From CAZRXG01 sp964603985 (GTDB taxonomy: Bacteria > Chloroflexota > Anaerolineae > Aggregatilineales > UBA3940), in contig CAZRXG010000017.1 in NCBI GenBank assembly GCA_964603985.1, positions 1 through 64,000 on the forward strand: 64,000 bases of DNA. Reading direction: 5' to 3'. The notes under the pieces are model-generated. The model did not search any database, was not told the origin of the DNA, and saw nothing but the letters and a program-made list of their open reading frames with translations. Shown one piece after another: positions 37,166-46,488 of the stretch. How positions within the stretch are numbered: the first letter of the stretch is position 1; every line of letters begins with the position of its first letter. Position numbers and translations under genes: made by a program.

Positions 37166-37702
37166 ATGTCATCAGAAGCAACGCGTCTAAAAGATGAAGG
37201 TCTGCGCCTGTTCCAGGATGGAGCTTACCAGGAGGCGCTGGAACACTTCGAACAGGCATACCAGGCCTTTGTGGAGACCGACCAGCCGCTCGATGCCGCC
37301 GAAATGCTGAACAACTCCGGCGTCATCCACCGCGTCGAGGGTCGCTTCGCCGAGGCAGCGGGGTTGTTGGAACGCGCCCGGCAAGCCTTCGCCGAGGCCG
37401 GTGACGAAAGCCGCGAAGCCCAGACCCTGGGCAACCTGGCTCCCCTGTACAGCCAGCAAGGCGATACGGACGAAGCGTTGAACACCTACCGGCTGGCCGC
37501 CGTGTTATTCGAGAAGTTGGGCGACATAAACCGTGAGGGCGAGATCCTGATGGCGCAGGGGCTGCTCCAGTTCAGGCTGGGCGACCGCACCGCAGGGCTG
37601 GCCGCCTACGAATCAGGCCTGTTGATGGTCAGCGACCCGACGCCCCGCCAGAAGCGCCTGCGAACCCTGCTGAAGGTACGTAAAACGCTGCTGGGCGGCT
37701 AG
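37166..37702 (+). CDS. Tetratricopeptide repeat protein
   Basis: A 178-residue soluble TPR protein with about four repeats: GLRLFQDGAYQEALEHFEQAYQAF (about 10-33), AAEMLNNSGVIHRVEGRFAEAAGLLERARQAF (about 42-74), AQTLGNLAPLYSQQGDTDEALNTYRLAAVLF (about 84-115), and AQGLLQFRLGDRTAGLAAYESGL. No signal peptide. It is probably co-transcribed with the upstream XRE regulator (11-bp gap) and ends at a terminator. Likely a protein-binding adaptor, possibly of the regulator (inference). Confidence 0.85.
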   Translation: MSSEATRLKDEGLRLFQDGAYQEALEHFEQAYQAFVETDQPLDAAEMLNNSGVIHRVEGRFAEAAGLLERARQAFAEAGDESREAQTLGNLAPLYSQQGDTDEALNTYRLAAVLFEKLGDINREGEILMAQGLLQFRLGDRTAGLAAYESGLLMVSDPTPRQKRLRTLLKVRKTLLGG

Positions 37703-37721
37703 GCCAACCCGATTGATCGCC

Positions 37722-37760
37722 AGAGGCCACCTCAACCCCGGTGGCCTCTTTCTGTTTCGT
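37722..37760 (+). terminator. Rho-independent terminator after the XRE-TPR pair
   Basis: AGAGGCCACC (37722-37731) pairs perfectly with GGTGGCCTCT (37740-37749) around TCAACCCC and is followed by TTCTGTTTCG. It also separates the pair from the convergent EF-G-like gene. Confidence 0.8.
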
Positions 37761-37782
37761 ATGGTGTAGAGCGACGCGCAGT

Positions 37783-39846
37783 CTACTCCTCGTCCTCCTT
37801 CTTCGCCGCGGCGATGATCTGCTCCGCTATGTGAGCGGGGACCTGCTGGTAGTGGGAGAACTCCAGTGTGTAGACGCCGCGTCCCTGCGTGAACGAGCGC
37901 AGGTCGTTGCTGTAGCGCTGCACCTCGACCAGCGGCACAAGCGCCGTGATGACCGACTTGCCGCCGATGCTCTCCGTGCCCTGCACCTGCGCCCGGCGTG
38001 ACGACAGGTCGCCGATCACGTCACCCATGTTCGATTCGGGCACGGTGATGCGAACCACCACAATCGGCTCAAGCAGGACCGGGCTGGCCCCCTGCACGGC
38101 CTGCTTGAACGCCTCGCGCCCCGCGATCTGGAAAGCAATGTCCTTCGAGTCGACCGGGTGCTCCTTGCCGTCATAAACCACGGCCCTGACGTCCACCACC
38201 GGGTAACCGGCGATGACGCCCTGTTGCAGCACGCTCTTGATGCCCTTCTCGATGGACGGAATAAAGCTCTGTGAGATCCTGCCGCCGAAGACCTCACTCT
38301 CGTATTCAAATCCGGAACCCCGCTCCTGCGGTTCGACGCGCAGATGCACTTCGGCGAACTGGCCTGCTCCACCCGTCTGCTTCTTGTGACGGTACTGGGT
38401 CGAAAACGTCTTGGTGATGGTCTCGCGGTACGGAACCTTGGGCACAGCCGCCTCCAGGTTGAGGCCCAGTTGCGCCGCCCGCTTGATGGCAACATCGACG
38501 TGTACGTCGCCCATCCCCTCCAGCAACGCCTCCTTGGTCGCCGCCTCCTGCCGCCACTGGAGTGTGGGGTCTTCTTCACACAGGCGGGTCAGCGTCGGCC
38601 CCATCTTGGCCGAGTCGGCCTGCGTGGCCGGTGTCACGGCGACGCTGTAGACCGGCTTCGGGAACTCCGGCGCGTGGATGATGAGCGGCGTATCCTTGAG
38701 ACCAAGCGTATCGCCCGTGATGGTGTGGCTCAGCTTCGCGACGGCCCCAATGTCACCGGCGTGCAGCGTGTCGACATTCATCTGCTCTTTGCCCCGCATC
38801 ACGTACAGCGGGCCAAAACGCTCTTCCTCGTCACGCGTATGGTTGAAGTACCGGCTGTCGGCCTTGAGCTGGCCTGAAACCACGCGGAAATACGTCAGGC
38901 GACCGACAAACGGGTCGGCGGTCGTTTTGAAAACGTACAGTGCCAGTGGGCCGCCATCGTCGGCGGTAAGTGTGACCTCCTCGCCCGCCTTGTCTGCGAC
39001 AAACGCCTCGCGCTCCACCGGTGAGAAGGAGATCTGCGTCAGCAGTTCAAACAGCACACTGACCCCGACGTTCCCCACCCCGCTGGTGTACACCACCGGC
39101 ACAAACGTCTTCGAGAGCAGCCCGGCCTTAAGCCCCCGCATAATCTCTTCGTCGGTCAGACCGCCTTCGTCAAAATATTTCTCTAACAATTCGTCGTCGG
39201 ACTCGGCAGCCGCCTCGACCAGCGCCAACCGGGCCTCGTCGGCCTCGTCGGCCAGATCGGCGGGGATGTCCTCCGCTTTGCCGTCGGTGCCCATGCGAGC
39301 CTTCATGGTCAGCAGGTCAACCACGCCTAAAAATGAGCCTGTCTCGCCGACGGGCAGTTGCAAGGGCACAAATCGTACGTCAAAAACCTCGCCCAACTGG
39401 TCGAGCAATGCCTGTGTTGGCCGGGCCGTATCGCGGTCCAGCTTATTAATAACGACCAGACGCGGCAGGTTGAACTCGTCGGCAAACCCCCAGTAAATCT
39501 CGGTGCCCACCTCCACACCGGCGCTGCTGTCAACCAGTAAGAGCATCAAATCGGCAACAAGCAGCGAATTCTCGGTCTCACCCTGGAAATCTGTGTAGCC
39601 GGGTGTATCGAGCAGGTTCAGCTTCAGGTCACCGGCCTCAATCGGAACCAGTGACGTGCTGAGCGACATGCCGCGCGCGATCTCTTCCTCGTCGTGGTCG
39701 GCGACCGTCGTGCCCTGCTGCACATCGCCCAGCCGGTTGATCACGCCGTTGTTAAAAAGCATGGCCTCGACCAGCGAGGTCTTCCCCGCCCCCTGGTGCG
39801 ACGCAAGGGCGATGTTGCGCAATGATTGAGTGTCATATACTTCCAT
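37783..39846 (-). CDS. EF-G-like translation GTPase
   Basis: A 687-residue GTPase of the elongation factor G family. The G1 motif is HQGAGKTS (about 17-24), switch II is DTPGYTDF, and G4 is NKLD. Domains II, III, IV (YRHKKQTGGAGQFAEV) and V (EPIVVVRITVPESNMGDVIGDLSSRRAQVQG) all follow in order. Switch I reads ARGMSLSTS instead of the RGITI of canonical EF-G, typical of the EF-G2/paralogue subgroup, so it may not be the main translocase. It stands alone. Expected roles are ribosome translocation or recycling; which one is inference. Confidence 0.88.
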   Translation of the reverse strand: MEVYDTQSLRNIALASHQGAGKTSLVEAMLFNNGVINRLGDVQQGTTVADHDEEEIARGMSLSTSLVPIEAGDLKLNLLDTPGYTDFQGETENSLLVADLMLLLVDSSAGVEVGTEIYWGFADEFNLPRLVVINKLDRDTARPTQALLDQLGEVFDVRFVPLQLPVGETGSFLGVVDLLTMKARMGTDGKAEDIPADLADEADEARLALVEAAAESDDELLEKYFDEGGLTDEEIMRGLKAGLLSKTFVPVVYTSGVGNVGVSVLFELLTQISFSPVEREAFVADKAGEEVTLTADDGGPLALYVFKTTADPFVGRLTYFRVVSGQLKADSRYFNHTRDEEERFGPLYVMRGKEQMNVDTLHAGDIGAVAKLSHTITGDTLGLKDTPLIIHAPEFPKPVYSVAVTPATQADSAKMGPTLTRLCEEDPTLQWRQEAATKEALLEGMGDVHVDVAIKRAAQLGLNLEAAVPKVPYRETITKTFSTQYRHKKQTGGAGQFAEVHLRVEPQERGSGFEYESEVFGGRISQSFIPSIEKGIKSVLQQGVIAGYPVVDVRAVVYDGKEHPVDSKDIAFQIAGREAFKQAVQGASPVLLEPIVVVRITVPESNMGDVIGDLSSRRAQVQGTESIGGKSVITALVPLVEVQRYSNDLRSFTQGRGVYTLEFSHYQQVPAHIAEQIIAAAKKEDEE

Positions 39847-40245
39847 AATGGGTTTCCCTCCAAGGGATTATCAAATCACCTGAATCTTCACAGCATCAGG
39901 CCGCACCGGACGCCGGGCGTATTTCAGAATCCCGTGAAACCGGCACGGGGACGCACCGCGATCCGCCTCCCGCGCGGGAACTGCCCAACACTTTGAAATA
40001 CCCCCAGACGCCGGGGAAGTTGCCAAATCCGGACATTGACAATTAGCAGAGGGGATTTTAAGATGCTTTAAGGCGCTTGTCAACGTCACGACAGGCGAGC
40101 GCATGTACAGTCCATGCCAGCAACGGGAAGAGAGAAGCTGGCCTCCGGTGGCCGACCGCCTCGCCTCTCACCGGTTCACAATGACGCTGGCCCGGACTAT
40201 ACTGGAATAAGCATCTGTTTCCACACCAGCCAGGAGTAGCATCAC
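39847..40245. other. 399-bp divergent intergenic region
   Basis: It separates the EF-G-like gene (minus) and tnaA (plus). It contains the tnaA promoter at 40175-40203 and a second promoter-like pair, TTGACA (40036-40041) with TAAGAT (40059-40064) at 17 bp. The inverted words GTATTTCA and TGAAATAC are also present. No reading frame with coding character was seen. Confidence 0.6.
40175..40203 (+). promoter_or_regulatory. Promoter of tnaA
   Basis: TTCACA (40175-40180), a 17-base spacer and TATACT (40198-40203), 43 bases before the tnaA start codon. Good spacing and a good -10 box. No TnaC-like leader peptide is visible between promoter and gene. Confidence 0.65.
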
Positions 40246-41625
40246 ATGCCAACCCTTCCAGCCGAGCCTTTCCGCATCAAGGTCGTCGAGCCGATCCGCC
40301 GCACAACACGGGCCGAGCGCGAGCGGCTTCTGCGTGAAGCCGGTTACAACGTCTTCAGACTGCGAGCCGAGGAGATTTACATCGACCTATTGACCGACAG
40401 CGGCACAGCCGCCATGAGTGATCACCAGTGGGCCGGGATTATGGAAGGCGACGAGTCCTACGCGGGCGCGCGCAACTTCTTCAAGCTCGAAGAGGCAATT
40501 GGCACCATCTTCGGGTTCAAGCACTTCGTCCCCACCCACCAGGGCCGGGCAGCGGAGCACATCCTGTGCTCGATTCTGATCAAGCCCGGCGACCGCATCC
40601 CCAACAACTCGCACTTCGACACCACCGGGGCCAACGTGCGCGCCGCCGGTGGTCACCCGATTGACCTGGTGATCGACGAGGCCAGAGAGCCGTCCACCCA
40701 CCACCCCTTCAAGGGCAACATGGACCCGGCCCGGCTCGAACGCTTCATCGAGGAGACGGGCGTCGAGTGCATCCCCTTCGGGATGATCACCATCACCAAC
40801 AACGCCGCGGGCGGGCAGCCGGTTTCCATGGCCAACATCAAGGCCGTGGCGGACATCTACCACCGCCACAACATTCCCTTCATCATCGACGCCTGCCGTT
40901 ACGCCGAGAATGCCTACTTCATCAAGCTGCGCGAGGAGGGCTACGCCGACAAAAGCCCGCTTGAGATCGCACAGGAGATGTTCAGCGTGGCCGACGGCTG
41001 CACCATGAGCGCCAAGAAGGACGCCCTGGTGAACATCGGCGGGTTCCTGTGCGTGAACGACGATGCCCTCTTCGAACAGATCAAGCAGGCCCTCATCCTG
41101 CGGGAGGGGTTCCCCACCTACGGCGGGCTGGCCGGGCGTGACCTGGAGGCCATCGCGCGCGGGCTGGCTGAAGGGCTGGACGAGGAATACCTGGCCTACC
41201 GGCTGGCGCAGGTCGCCTACCTGGGGGACGGCCTGCTGGAGCACGGCATCCCGATCATCGAGCCGCCCGGCGGACACGCCATCTACGTCGATGCGGGGGC
41301 CTTCCTGCCCCACATCCCCGTCGATCAGTTTCCGGGGCAGGCGCTGGTGATCGAGCTTTACCTGGAGGGCGGCGTCCGGGCGGTCGAGCTTGGCAGTGTC
41401 GTCTTCGCACACCCCGACCCCGAAACAGGTGCGGTCGTCCACCCACCGCTTGAGCTGGTCCGGCTGGCGATTCCCAGGCGCGTCTACACGCGCAGTCACA
41501 TGGATTTCGTCATCGAGACGCTGGCCGCCATCGCCGCCCGCAAGGACCAGATCCGCGGGGTGCGTATCGTCAGGCAGCCTGAGCTGCTCCGCCACTTTAC
41601 GGCAGAGTTTGAAATCGTAGGCTAA
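40246..41625 (+). CDS. tnaA: Tryptophanase
   Basis: A 459-residue PLP beta-eliminating lyase cleaving tryptophan to indole, pyruvate and ammonia. The PLP lysine is K258 in MSAKKDALVNIGG. The family is shared with tyrosine phenol-lyase; two specificity positions point to tryptophanase. Leu382 in AVELGS takes the place where tyrosine phenol-lyase has Arg381, and His450 in LLRHFTAEF where it has Phe448. PTHQGRAAEH, the phosphate loop, is intact. It is monocistronic, with its own promoter and no tryptophan permease alongside. Confidence 0.9.
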   Translation: MPTLPAEPFRIKVVEPIRRTTRAERERLLREAGYNVFRLRAEEIYIDLLTDSGTAAMSDHQWAGIMEGDESYAGARNFFKLEEAIGTIFGFKHFVPTHQGRAAEHILCSILIKPGDRIPNNSHFDTTGANVRAAGGHPIDLVIDEAREPSTHHPFKGNMDPARLERFIEETGVECIPFGMITITNNAAGGQPVSMANIKAVADIYHRHNIPFIIDACRYAENAYFIKLREEGYADKSPLEIAQEMFSVADGCTMSAKKDALVNIGGFLCVNDDALFEQIKQALILREGFPTYGGLAGRDLEAIARGLAEGLDEEYLAYRLAQVAYLGDGLLEHGIPIIEPPGGHAIYVDAGAFLPHIPVDQFPGQALVIELYLEGGVRAVELGSVVFAHPDPETGAVVHPPLELVRLAIPRRVYTRSHMDFVIETLAAIAARKDQIRGVRIVRQPELLRHFTAEFEIVG

Positions 41626-41820
41626 ACGCAGGGTACACTCGTGCCATTACCTGATAAAAATACGCCAGACACCTGCACCAAACCCCCACCACGAGGCCGC
41701 CGCCGCGCGGCGTGGCCGGTCGCGCTCCCCACACAGACTGGCAGAAAGTGCCAAGATTCGCTATAGATGACGTAACACGGTATTGGTAACGCTTGGGTCA
41801 AGATCTGAAGTAGACTGTTA

Positions 41821-43293
41821 ATGGCTCTGTTTAAACGTCGAGACAGGCTTCCCCGGCTCCGGGCCGACGCATCGCGCAAACGGGCCGGACGGGGACACAC
41901 GAATCACCTGCCCCAACTCTCAGGCTACCGGGGCCGCAGGTCGAGACGCGGCCCGTCTCTGGCCTGGGCTGTGATCTGGGGATCGCTGGCGGTGCTGGCA
42001 CTGGTCGTGACGGCACCTTACTGGATGCCCGCCGTTTCGTGGGTCATCCCCGACCGCTACATCATGGCCTACGCTCCGGATTCTGTGCAGCGCCTGGTGT
42101 TCGACATCGATGTCGAGGAGCAGGTGCCGACCGCAGTCGCAGCCAACGATGGCGCCGCTGACGATCTGCTCGTCGGCCTGGCCCCCACGGCCACGCCCAC
42201 CCCGCCGCCGGCTGCCGCGTCTGGGGGCGGAGGAAGCCCGTCGGGTGGCTACATCCAGCCGACCCCCTTCGCCGTCGCGCCGACCCCCACCCTGACGCCG
42301 GTCTTTTCCTACGAGGTCGATCCCAGGGCAGAGGATAAGGACAACACCGCCAACCTGAGCCAGGCCGCCCACCTGCTCCAGGGGTTCTCGTTCTCCCAGC
42401 AGCGCTACAACAACTGCGGCCCGGCCTCGCTCGCGACGATGATGAGCTACTGGGGCGTAGATTTCACCCAGACCGAGGCAGCCGAATTCCTGAAGCCCAC
42501 CCCTGAAGACCCCAACGTCCGCCCTGACGAGATGGCGGCCTTCATCGAAACCTACGACTACGAAATGGTGATCCGGGTTAACGGCAACATCGAGCTTCTC
42601 AAGCAACTGCTGCTGGCCGGGTATCCCGTCCTGATCGAGACCGGCTACGACCCCGAGCCGGAGACGGTGGGCTGGACATCGCATTACCTGACCATCGCGG
42701 GCTTCTCCATCGAAGACCAGGGCCTGATCGCGATGGACACCTACCGGCGGCCAAACTGGTACTATCCCTACCGCGAGATCGACAGGTACTGGCGGCAGTT
42801 CAACCGGCGGTACATGGTCGCCTACCGACCCGACCAGGCCGCGGCGGTGGCGTCGATCATCGGCGAAGACATGGACGACGAAACCATGTACACCAAGGCG
42901 CTCTACACCGCCCAGTTTGAGCTGAGCCTGGACCGCAACGACCCCTTCGGGTGGTTCAACCTGGGCAGCAGTCTGGTCGGGTTGGGCCGCTACGAAGAGG
43001 CTGCCACCGCCTTCGACCAGGCGCGTGACCTGGGGCTGCCCTGGCGCTTCCTGTGGTACCAGTTCACGCCCTTTGACGCCTATCTCCAGGTAGGCCGCTA
43101 CGACGACGTGATCACGCTGGCCGACAGCGTACTGGAAAAGAAGAAAACCGAAGAACCCTTTTACTACAAGGGGCTGGCCTACGCCCGGCAAGGCGACACC
43201 AGTGCGGCGCGCTACCAGCTTACCCAGGCGCTCCGTTTCAACGAGAACTACATTGCGGCGCAGATTGCCCTTGACACACTCGGCGAAAACTAG
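41821..43293 (+). CDS. Membrane-anchored C39-like peptidase with TPR tail (copy 1)
   Basis: 490 residues. A basic cytoplasmic N-terminus leads to one transmembrane helix (about 47-68), then a Thr/Pro/Gly-rich linker (about 120-165) and a papain-like C39 domain. The catalytic set is Cys199 in NNCGPASLATMMSYWG, His288 in HYLTIAGF and Asp306 in AMDTY. TPR-like repeats follow (GWFNLGSSLVGLGRYEEAATAFDQA). The catalytic domain lies outside the membrane. The next gene is a tandem paralogue with the same layout, separated by 11 bp. No bacteriocin or ABC transporter genes are near, so peptide maturation or wall/protein turnover are only guesses. Confidence 0.85.
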   Translation: MALFKRRDRLPRLRADASRKRAGRGHTNHLPQLSGYRGRRSRRGPSLAWAVIWGSLAVLALVVTAPYWMPAVSWVIPDRYIMAYAPDSVQRLVFDIDVEEQVPTAVAANDGAADDLLVGLAPTATPTPPPAAASGGGGSPSGGYIQPTPFAVAPTPTLTPVFSYEVDPRAEDKDNTANLSQAAHLLQGFSFSQQRYNNCGPASLATMMSYWGVDFTQTEAAEFLKPTPEDPNVRPDEMAAFIETYDYEMVIRVNGNIELLKQLLLAGYPVLIETGYDPEPETVGWTSHYLTIAGFSIEDQGLIAMDTYRRPNWYYPYREIDRYWRQFNRRYMVAYRPDQAAAVASIIGEDMDDETMYTKALYTAQFELSLDRNDPFGWFNLGSSLVGLGRYEEAATAFDQARDLGLPWRFLWYQFTPFDAYLQVGRYDDVITLADSVLEKKKTEEPFYYKGLAYARQGDTSAARYQLTQALRFNENYIAAQIALDTLGEN

Positions 43294-43304
43294 AGGGTAA
43301 ACCC

Positions 43305-44744
43305 GTGACCCGTTCAGAGCCCGGCATCCCGCAGCTTCAAAAGCACGCCACTCCCAAGAGAACGAAAAGCCAACGTGTGGCCTGGATCGTGATCGGCGCC
43401 TCGGTGCTTGCGCTGGCCCTGGCCGTGACCCTGCCCTTCTGGCTGCCGGGCGTCGCGCGCCGCTTCATCCCCGACCGCTATCTGGTCGCCTACGCACCGG
43501 AGGGCCTGAAGGAGATCATCTTCGACTCCGGGCCATCCAAGACGCTGCCTACCCCGATCCCCCAGCAGGGAAACCCGGCCGTCGATCTGCTGTCCGAAAC
43601 GTCGTCCCCGTTTGCCATCAGCCCGACGCCGCCCCCCACCGTGCCCGAAGCAACCGCCAGCGGCGACGCGTCCGTTCAGCCCTCGCCCATCCCCTTCGGG
43701 CCAACGCCGACCCTCACACCGGCCTTCGTGCCGGAGAGCACCGAGGAGGTCGAAGGAGAACAGGCAACGCCCCTCGCCAGCCACCTCCTGACGGACTTCG
43801 TCTACACCGGGCAGGGTTGGAATAAATGCGGCCCGGCGACGCTCACCATGCTGCTCAGCTACTGGGGCGTGAACGTCACCCAGAACGACATCTCAAATGT
43901 GATCAAGCCCCACCCCGAAGACTCAAACGTCACCCCCCACGAGCTGGCCGCCTACGTCGAGAGCCTGGGCTACGGCGCAACCGTGCGCATCAACGGCACC
44001 CTCGACGTGCTCAAGGCGCTTATCGCCGCCGGGTACCCGGTCATGATCGAGCGCGGCTTCGACGAACTGCCGGAAGAGGGCTGGATGGGCCATTACATGC
44101 TGATCATCGGCTTCTCGGAAGAAGACCAGGAACTGCTCGCCCTGGACTCCTACTGGGGGCGCAACCGGGTGCACGAAAACCAGGAGTTTCCCGTCGAGCA
44201 CTGGCCCTACGACAGCCTCGACCGGGTGTGGCGGCACTTCAACCGCACCTATCTGGTCGTCTACGAGCCTGACCAGGCCGCCGAGGTGGCCGCCATCATC
44301 GGCGAGGACATGGACGACGGGGCCATGTACGTCAACGCCCTGCGCCGCATCCAGGACGAATTACGTCTCAACGCAGACGACGTGTTTGGCTGGTTCAACC
44401 TGGGCAGCGTGCTGACCGAGTTGGGCGACTACGAGAGCGCGGCAGCGTCCTACGACCAGGCACGCAGCGTCGGGCTGCCCTTCCGCATGTTGTGGTACCA
44501 GTTCGGCATCTACGAGTCGTACTTTCAGGCGGAGCGCTACGAGGACGTGATGACGCTGGCCAACACCATCCTGGCGATTGACAACTACCCCGAATCCGAG
44601 GAAGCTTACTACTATCGCGGGCGGGTCTACGAGGCACGCGGGCAGATCAGGTCGGCGCGCCGCGAATACAAGCAGGCGCTGCACTACAACCCAGGCTACG
44701 AAAAAGCGCAGTTGGCGCTGGCTGAACTGGAAGACGATGGGTAA
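43305..44744 (+). CDS. Membrane-anchored C39-like peptidase with TPR tail (copy 2)
   Basis: A 479-residue paralogue of the upstream gene with identical architecture: N-terminal transmembrane helix (about 25-47), low-complexity linker, C39-like domain and TPR tail. Catalytic candidates are Cys175 in NKCGPATLTMLLSYWG, His263 in GHYMLIIGF and Asp281 in ALDSYWG. Conserved blocks such as IPDRYxxAYAP and GEDMDDxxMY are shared with copy 1, while linkers differ, indicating an old tandem duplication. The two are probably co-transcribed and may form a heteromeric complex (inference). Confidence 0.85.
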   Translation: MTRSEPGIPQLQKHATPKRTKSQRVAWIVIGASVLALALAVTLPFWLPGVARRFIPDRYLVAYAPEGLKEIIFDSGPSKTLPTPIPQQGNPAVDLLSETSSPFAISPTPPPTVPEATASGDASVQPSPIPFGPTPTLTPAFVPESTEEVEGEQATPLASHLLTDFVYTGQGWNKCGPATLTMLLSYWGVNVTQNDISNVIKPHPEDSNVTPHELAAYVESLGYGATVRINGTLDVLKALIAAGYPVMIERGFDELPEEGWMGHYMLIIGFSEEDQELLALDSYWGRNRVHENQEFPVEHWPYDSLDRVWRHFNRTYLVVYEPDQAAEVAAIIGEDMDDGAMYVNALRRIQDELRLNADDVFGWFNLGSVLTELGDYESAAASYDQARSVGLPFRMLWYQFGIYESYFQAERYEDVMTLANTILAIDNYPESEEAYYYRGRVYEARGQIRSARREYKQALHYNPGYEKAQLALAELEDDG

Positions 44745-44853
44745 AACCGGGTCACTTCGCTTCTGACTTCGCCACAGCGAGGGCGGCAGCCGCAGCGCCG
44801 CGCGGCACAGACGACAGCCGCCCTTATCATTTTGCCAGCACACGGAGCAGCCA

Positions 44854-46488
44854 ATGGATGAGACGACTCCAGTCCCCTCCCCGCAGCAGAATGGCGACAG
44901 CGCCGTCCAGGTCGCCCGGTCGACGCTGGTCGTGGTGGGCGGGCTGGCGGCGTCCTTCATCATCGGGCCGGTGCGCCAGGGCATCATCTCCAACAAATTC
45001 GGCACCAGCGCCGCGCTCGACGCGTACACGGCGGCTAACAGCCTCTCGGAACTGCTGGTCGCGACGCTGGCCTACGGCACGCTGACCTTCGCCTTCATGC
45101 CGGTCTACGCCGAGCTGCTCGCCAGAGACAGCAGAGACAACGCAAACAGGCTGTTCAGCCAGGTCGTCACCCTGGTCTTCGTGCTGGCCGGGCTGGCGGC
45201 GGTGGTGGCCGCCCTGCTGGCCCCGACGCTGGTCGGTGCGCCGGGCTGGGGCATCGGACAGGGATTCCCACCCGACATCCAGCGCCTGACCGTGCAGTTG
45301 ATCCGCATCCTGCTGTTCTCAACCATCATCTTCGCCGCCAGCGGCATCCTGACGGGCACGCTGCACGTCCACCAGCACTTTCTGCTCCCGGCCCTCGCCC
45401 CCGTCGTGTACAGCGGCGGGATCATCTTCGGCGCGCTGGCCCTCGCCCCCTCGATGGGCATCTTCGGGCTGGCGTGGGGCGCGGTCATCGGCGCGGCATT
45501 TCATCTGCTGATCCAGGTGCCGGGCCTGATCGCCTTCAGTGTCCGATGGCGTCCGGTCTTCGACTGGCGCAGCCCCACCCTGGGCCGCGTCTTCGTCCTC
45601 ATGGCACCGCGCGTCGTCGACCTGCTGATGGCCCGAATCAGTATCGGCTGGCTGAACGGCAGCATCGGCTCGGCGCTGGGCGAGGGGCGCGTCTCGGCGC
45701 TGGGCTACGCCTACCAGTTGATGAACATCCCCTGGACGCTCGTCGGGACGGCCATCGCCTTCGCCATCTTCCCCACCATGACGAAGATGGCCGCCCGCAA
45801 AGACGTGGACGCCCAGCGCAAGGCCCTCAGCGGGGCGCTGCGCGCCATATTCACGCTCAGCATCCCGGCTGCGGTCGGGATGATCATGCTCGGTCGGCCC
45901 CTCATCCGGTTGCTGTTCGAGCGCGGCGAGTTCACCGCACAGAGCACCGAGCTGGTGTTTTATGCCCTGCAATTCTACATGGTGTTCCTGCTGGGCCAGT
46001 CCATGCTGGACGTGGTCGTCAGGGCCTTTGCCGCCCAGCAGGACACGCTGACGCCGCTGCTGGTGTCCTTCTTCACCACTGCGCTGAACATCGGCCTCGC
46101 CATCTGGCTCTCGCGCCCCATCGCCGAGGGCGGCCTTGAGCACGGCGGGCTGGCGCTGGCCAACGGCGTGGCGGTGACGGTCGAATCCCTGATCGGGCTG
46201 ACGATCCTGCACTTCCGCTGGCGTGGCGTCAACGCCCGGCGCATCCTGGTCAACGTCGGTAAGGCCGGGCTGGCGGCGGCTGTCATGGGGGGCATGCTGT
46301 GGGCCTTTCAGACCATTTTACAGCCGGGCGCGCTGATCGCGGTGGTGGGCGGTGGGGCGTTGGGTGTAGGCGTCTACTTCGCGGTGGCGCTGGCGCTCGG
46401 CATCGAGGAGATACGAACCATCCCGCTGGCACTGATCCGCCGCTTTCTGGATCGCGGCAGGACGGCGGAGGCGTATGCGGATCGTTGA
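44854..46488 (+). CDS. murJ: Lipid II flippase MurJ
   Basis: A 544-residue polytopic MVF/MOP-family protein with about 14 transmembrane helices that moves lipid II across the membrane during peptidoglycan synthesis. Characteristic segments are the N-terminal GPVRQGIISNKFG, NSLSELLVATLAYGTLTFAFMPVY, and FERGEFT...TELVFYALQFY near residue 355. The first gene of a compact plus-strand operon: its last 14 bp overlap the following methyltransferase. Confidence 0.94.
   Translation: MDETTPVPSPQQNGDSAVQVARSTLVVVGGLAASFIIGPVRQGIISNKFGTSAALDAYTAANSLSELLVATLAYGTLTFAFMPVYAELLARDSRDNANRLFSQVVTLVFVLAGLAAVVAALLAPTLVGAPGWGIGQGFPPDIQRLTVQLIRILLFSTIIFAASGILTGTLHVHQHFLLPALAPVVYSGGIIFGALALAPSMGIFGLAWGAVIGAAFHLLIQVPGLIAFSVRWRPVFDWRSPTLGRVFVLMAPRVVDLLMARISIGWLNGSIGSALGEGRVSALGYAYQLMNIPWTLVGTAIAFAIFPTMTKMAARKDVDAQRKALSGALRAIFTLSIPAAVGMIMLGRPLIRLLFERGEFTAQSTELVFYALQFYMVFLLGQSMLDVVVRAFAAQQDTLTPLLVSFFTTALNIGLAIWLSRPIAEGGLEHGGLALANGVAVTVESLIGLTILHFRWRGVNARRILVNVGKAGLAAAVMGGMLWAFQTILQPGALIAVVGGGALGVGVYFAVALALGIEEIRTIPLALIRRFLDRGRTAEAYADR

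Noticed and set aside
40036..40064. TTGACA-17-TAAGAT as the main tnaA promoter
   Set aside because: Its -10 is weaker and it lies 180 bases from the gene; TTCACA-17-TATACT at 40175 is closer and better.
40246..41625. Tyrosine phenol-lyase as the identity of the beta-eliminating lyase
   Set aside because: Leu382 and His450 occupy positions that are Arg381 and Phe448 in tyrosine phenol-lyase.
41920..43191. A 423-codon open frame on the minus strand
   Set aside because: Antisense to the first C39-like gene, which has an intact catalytic triad.
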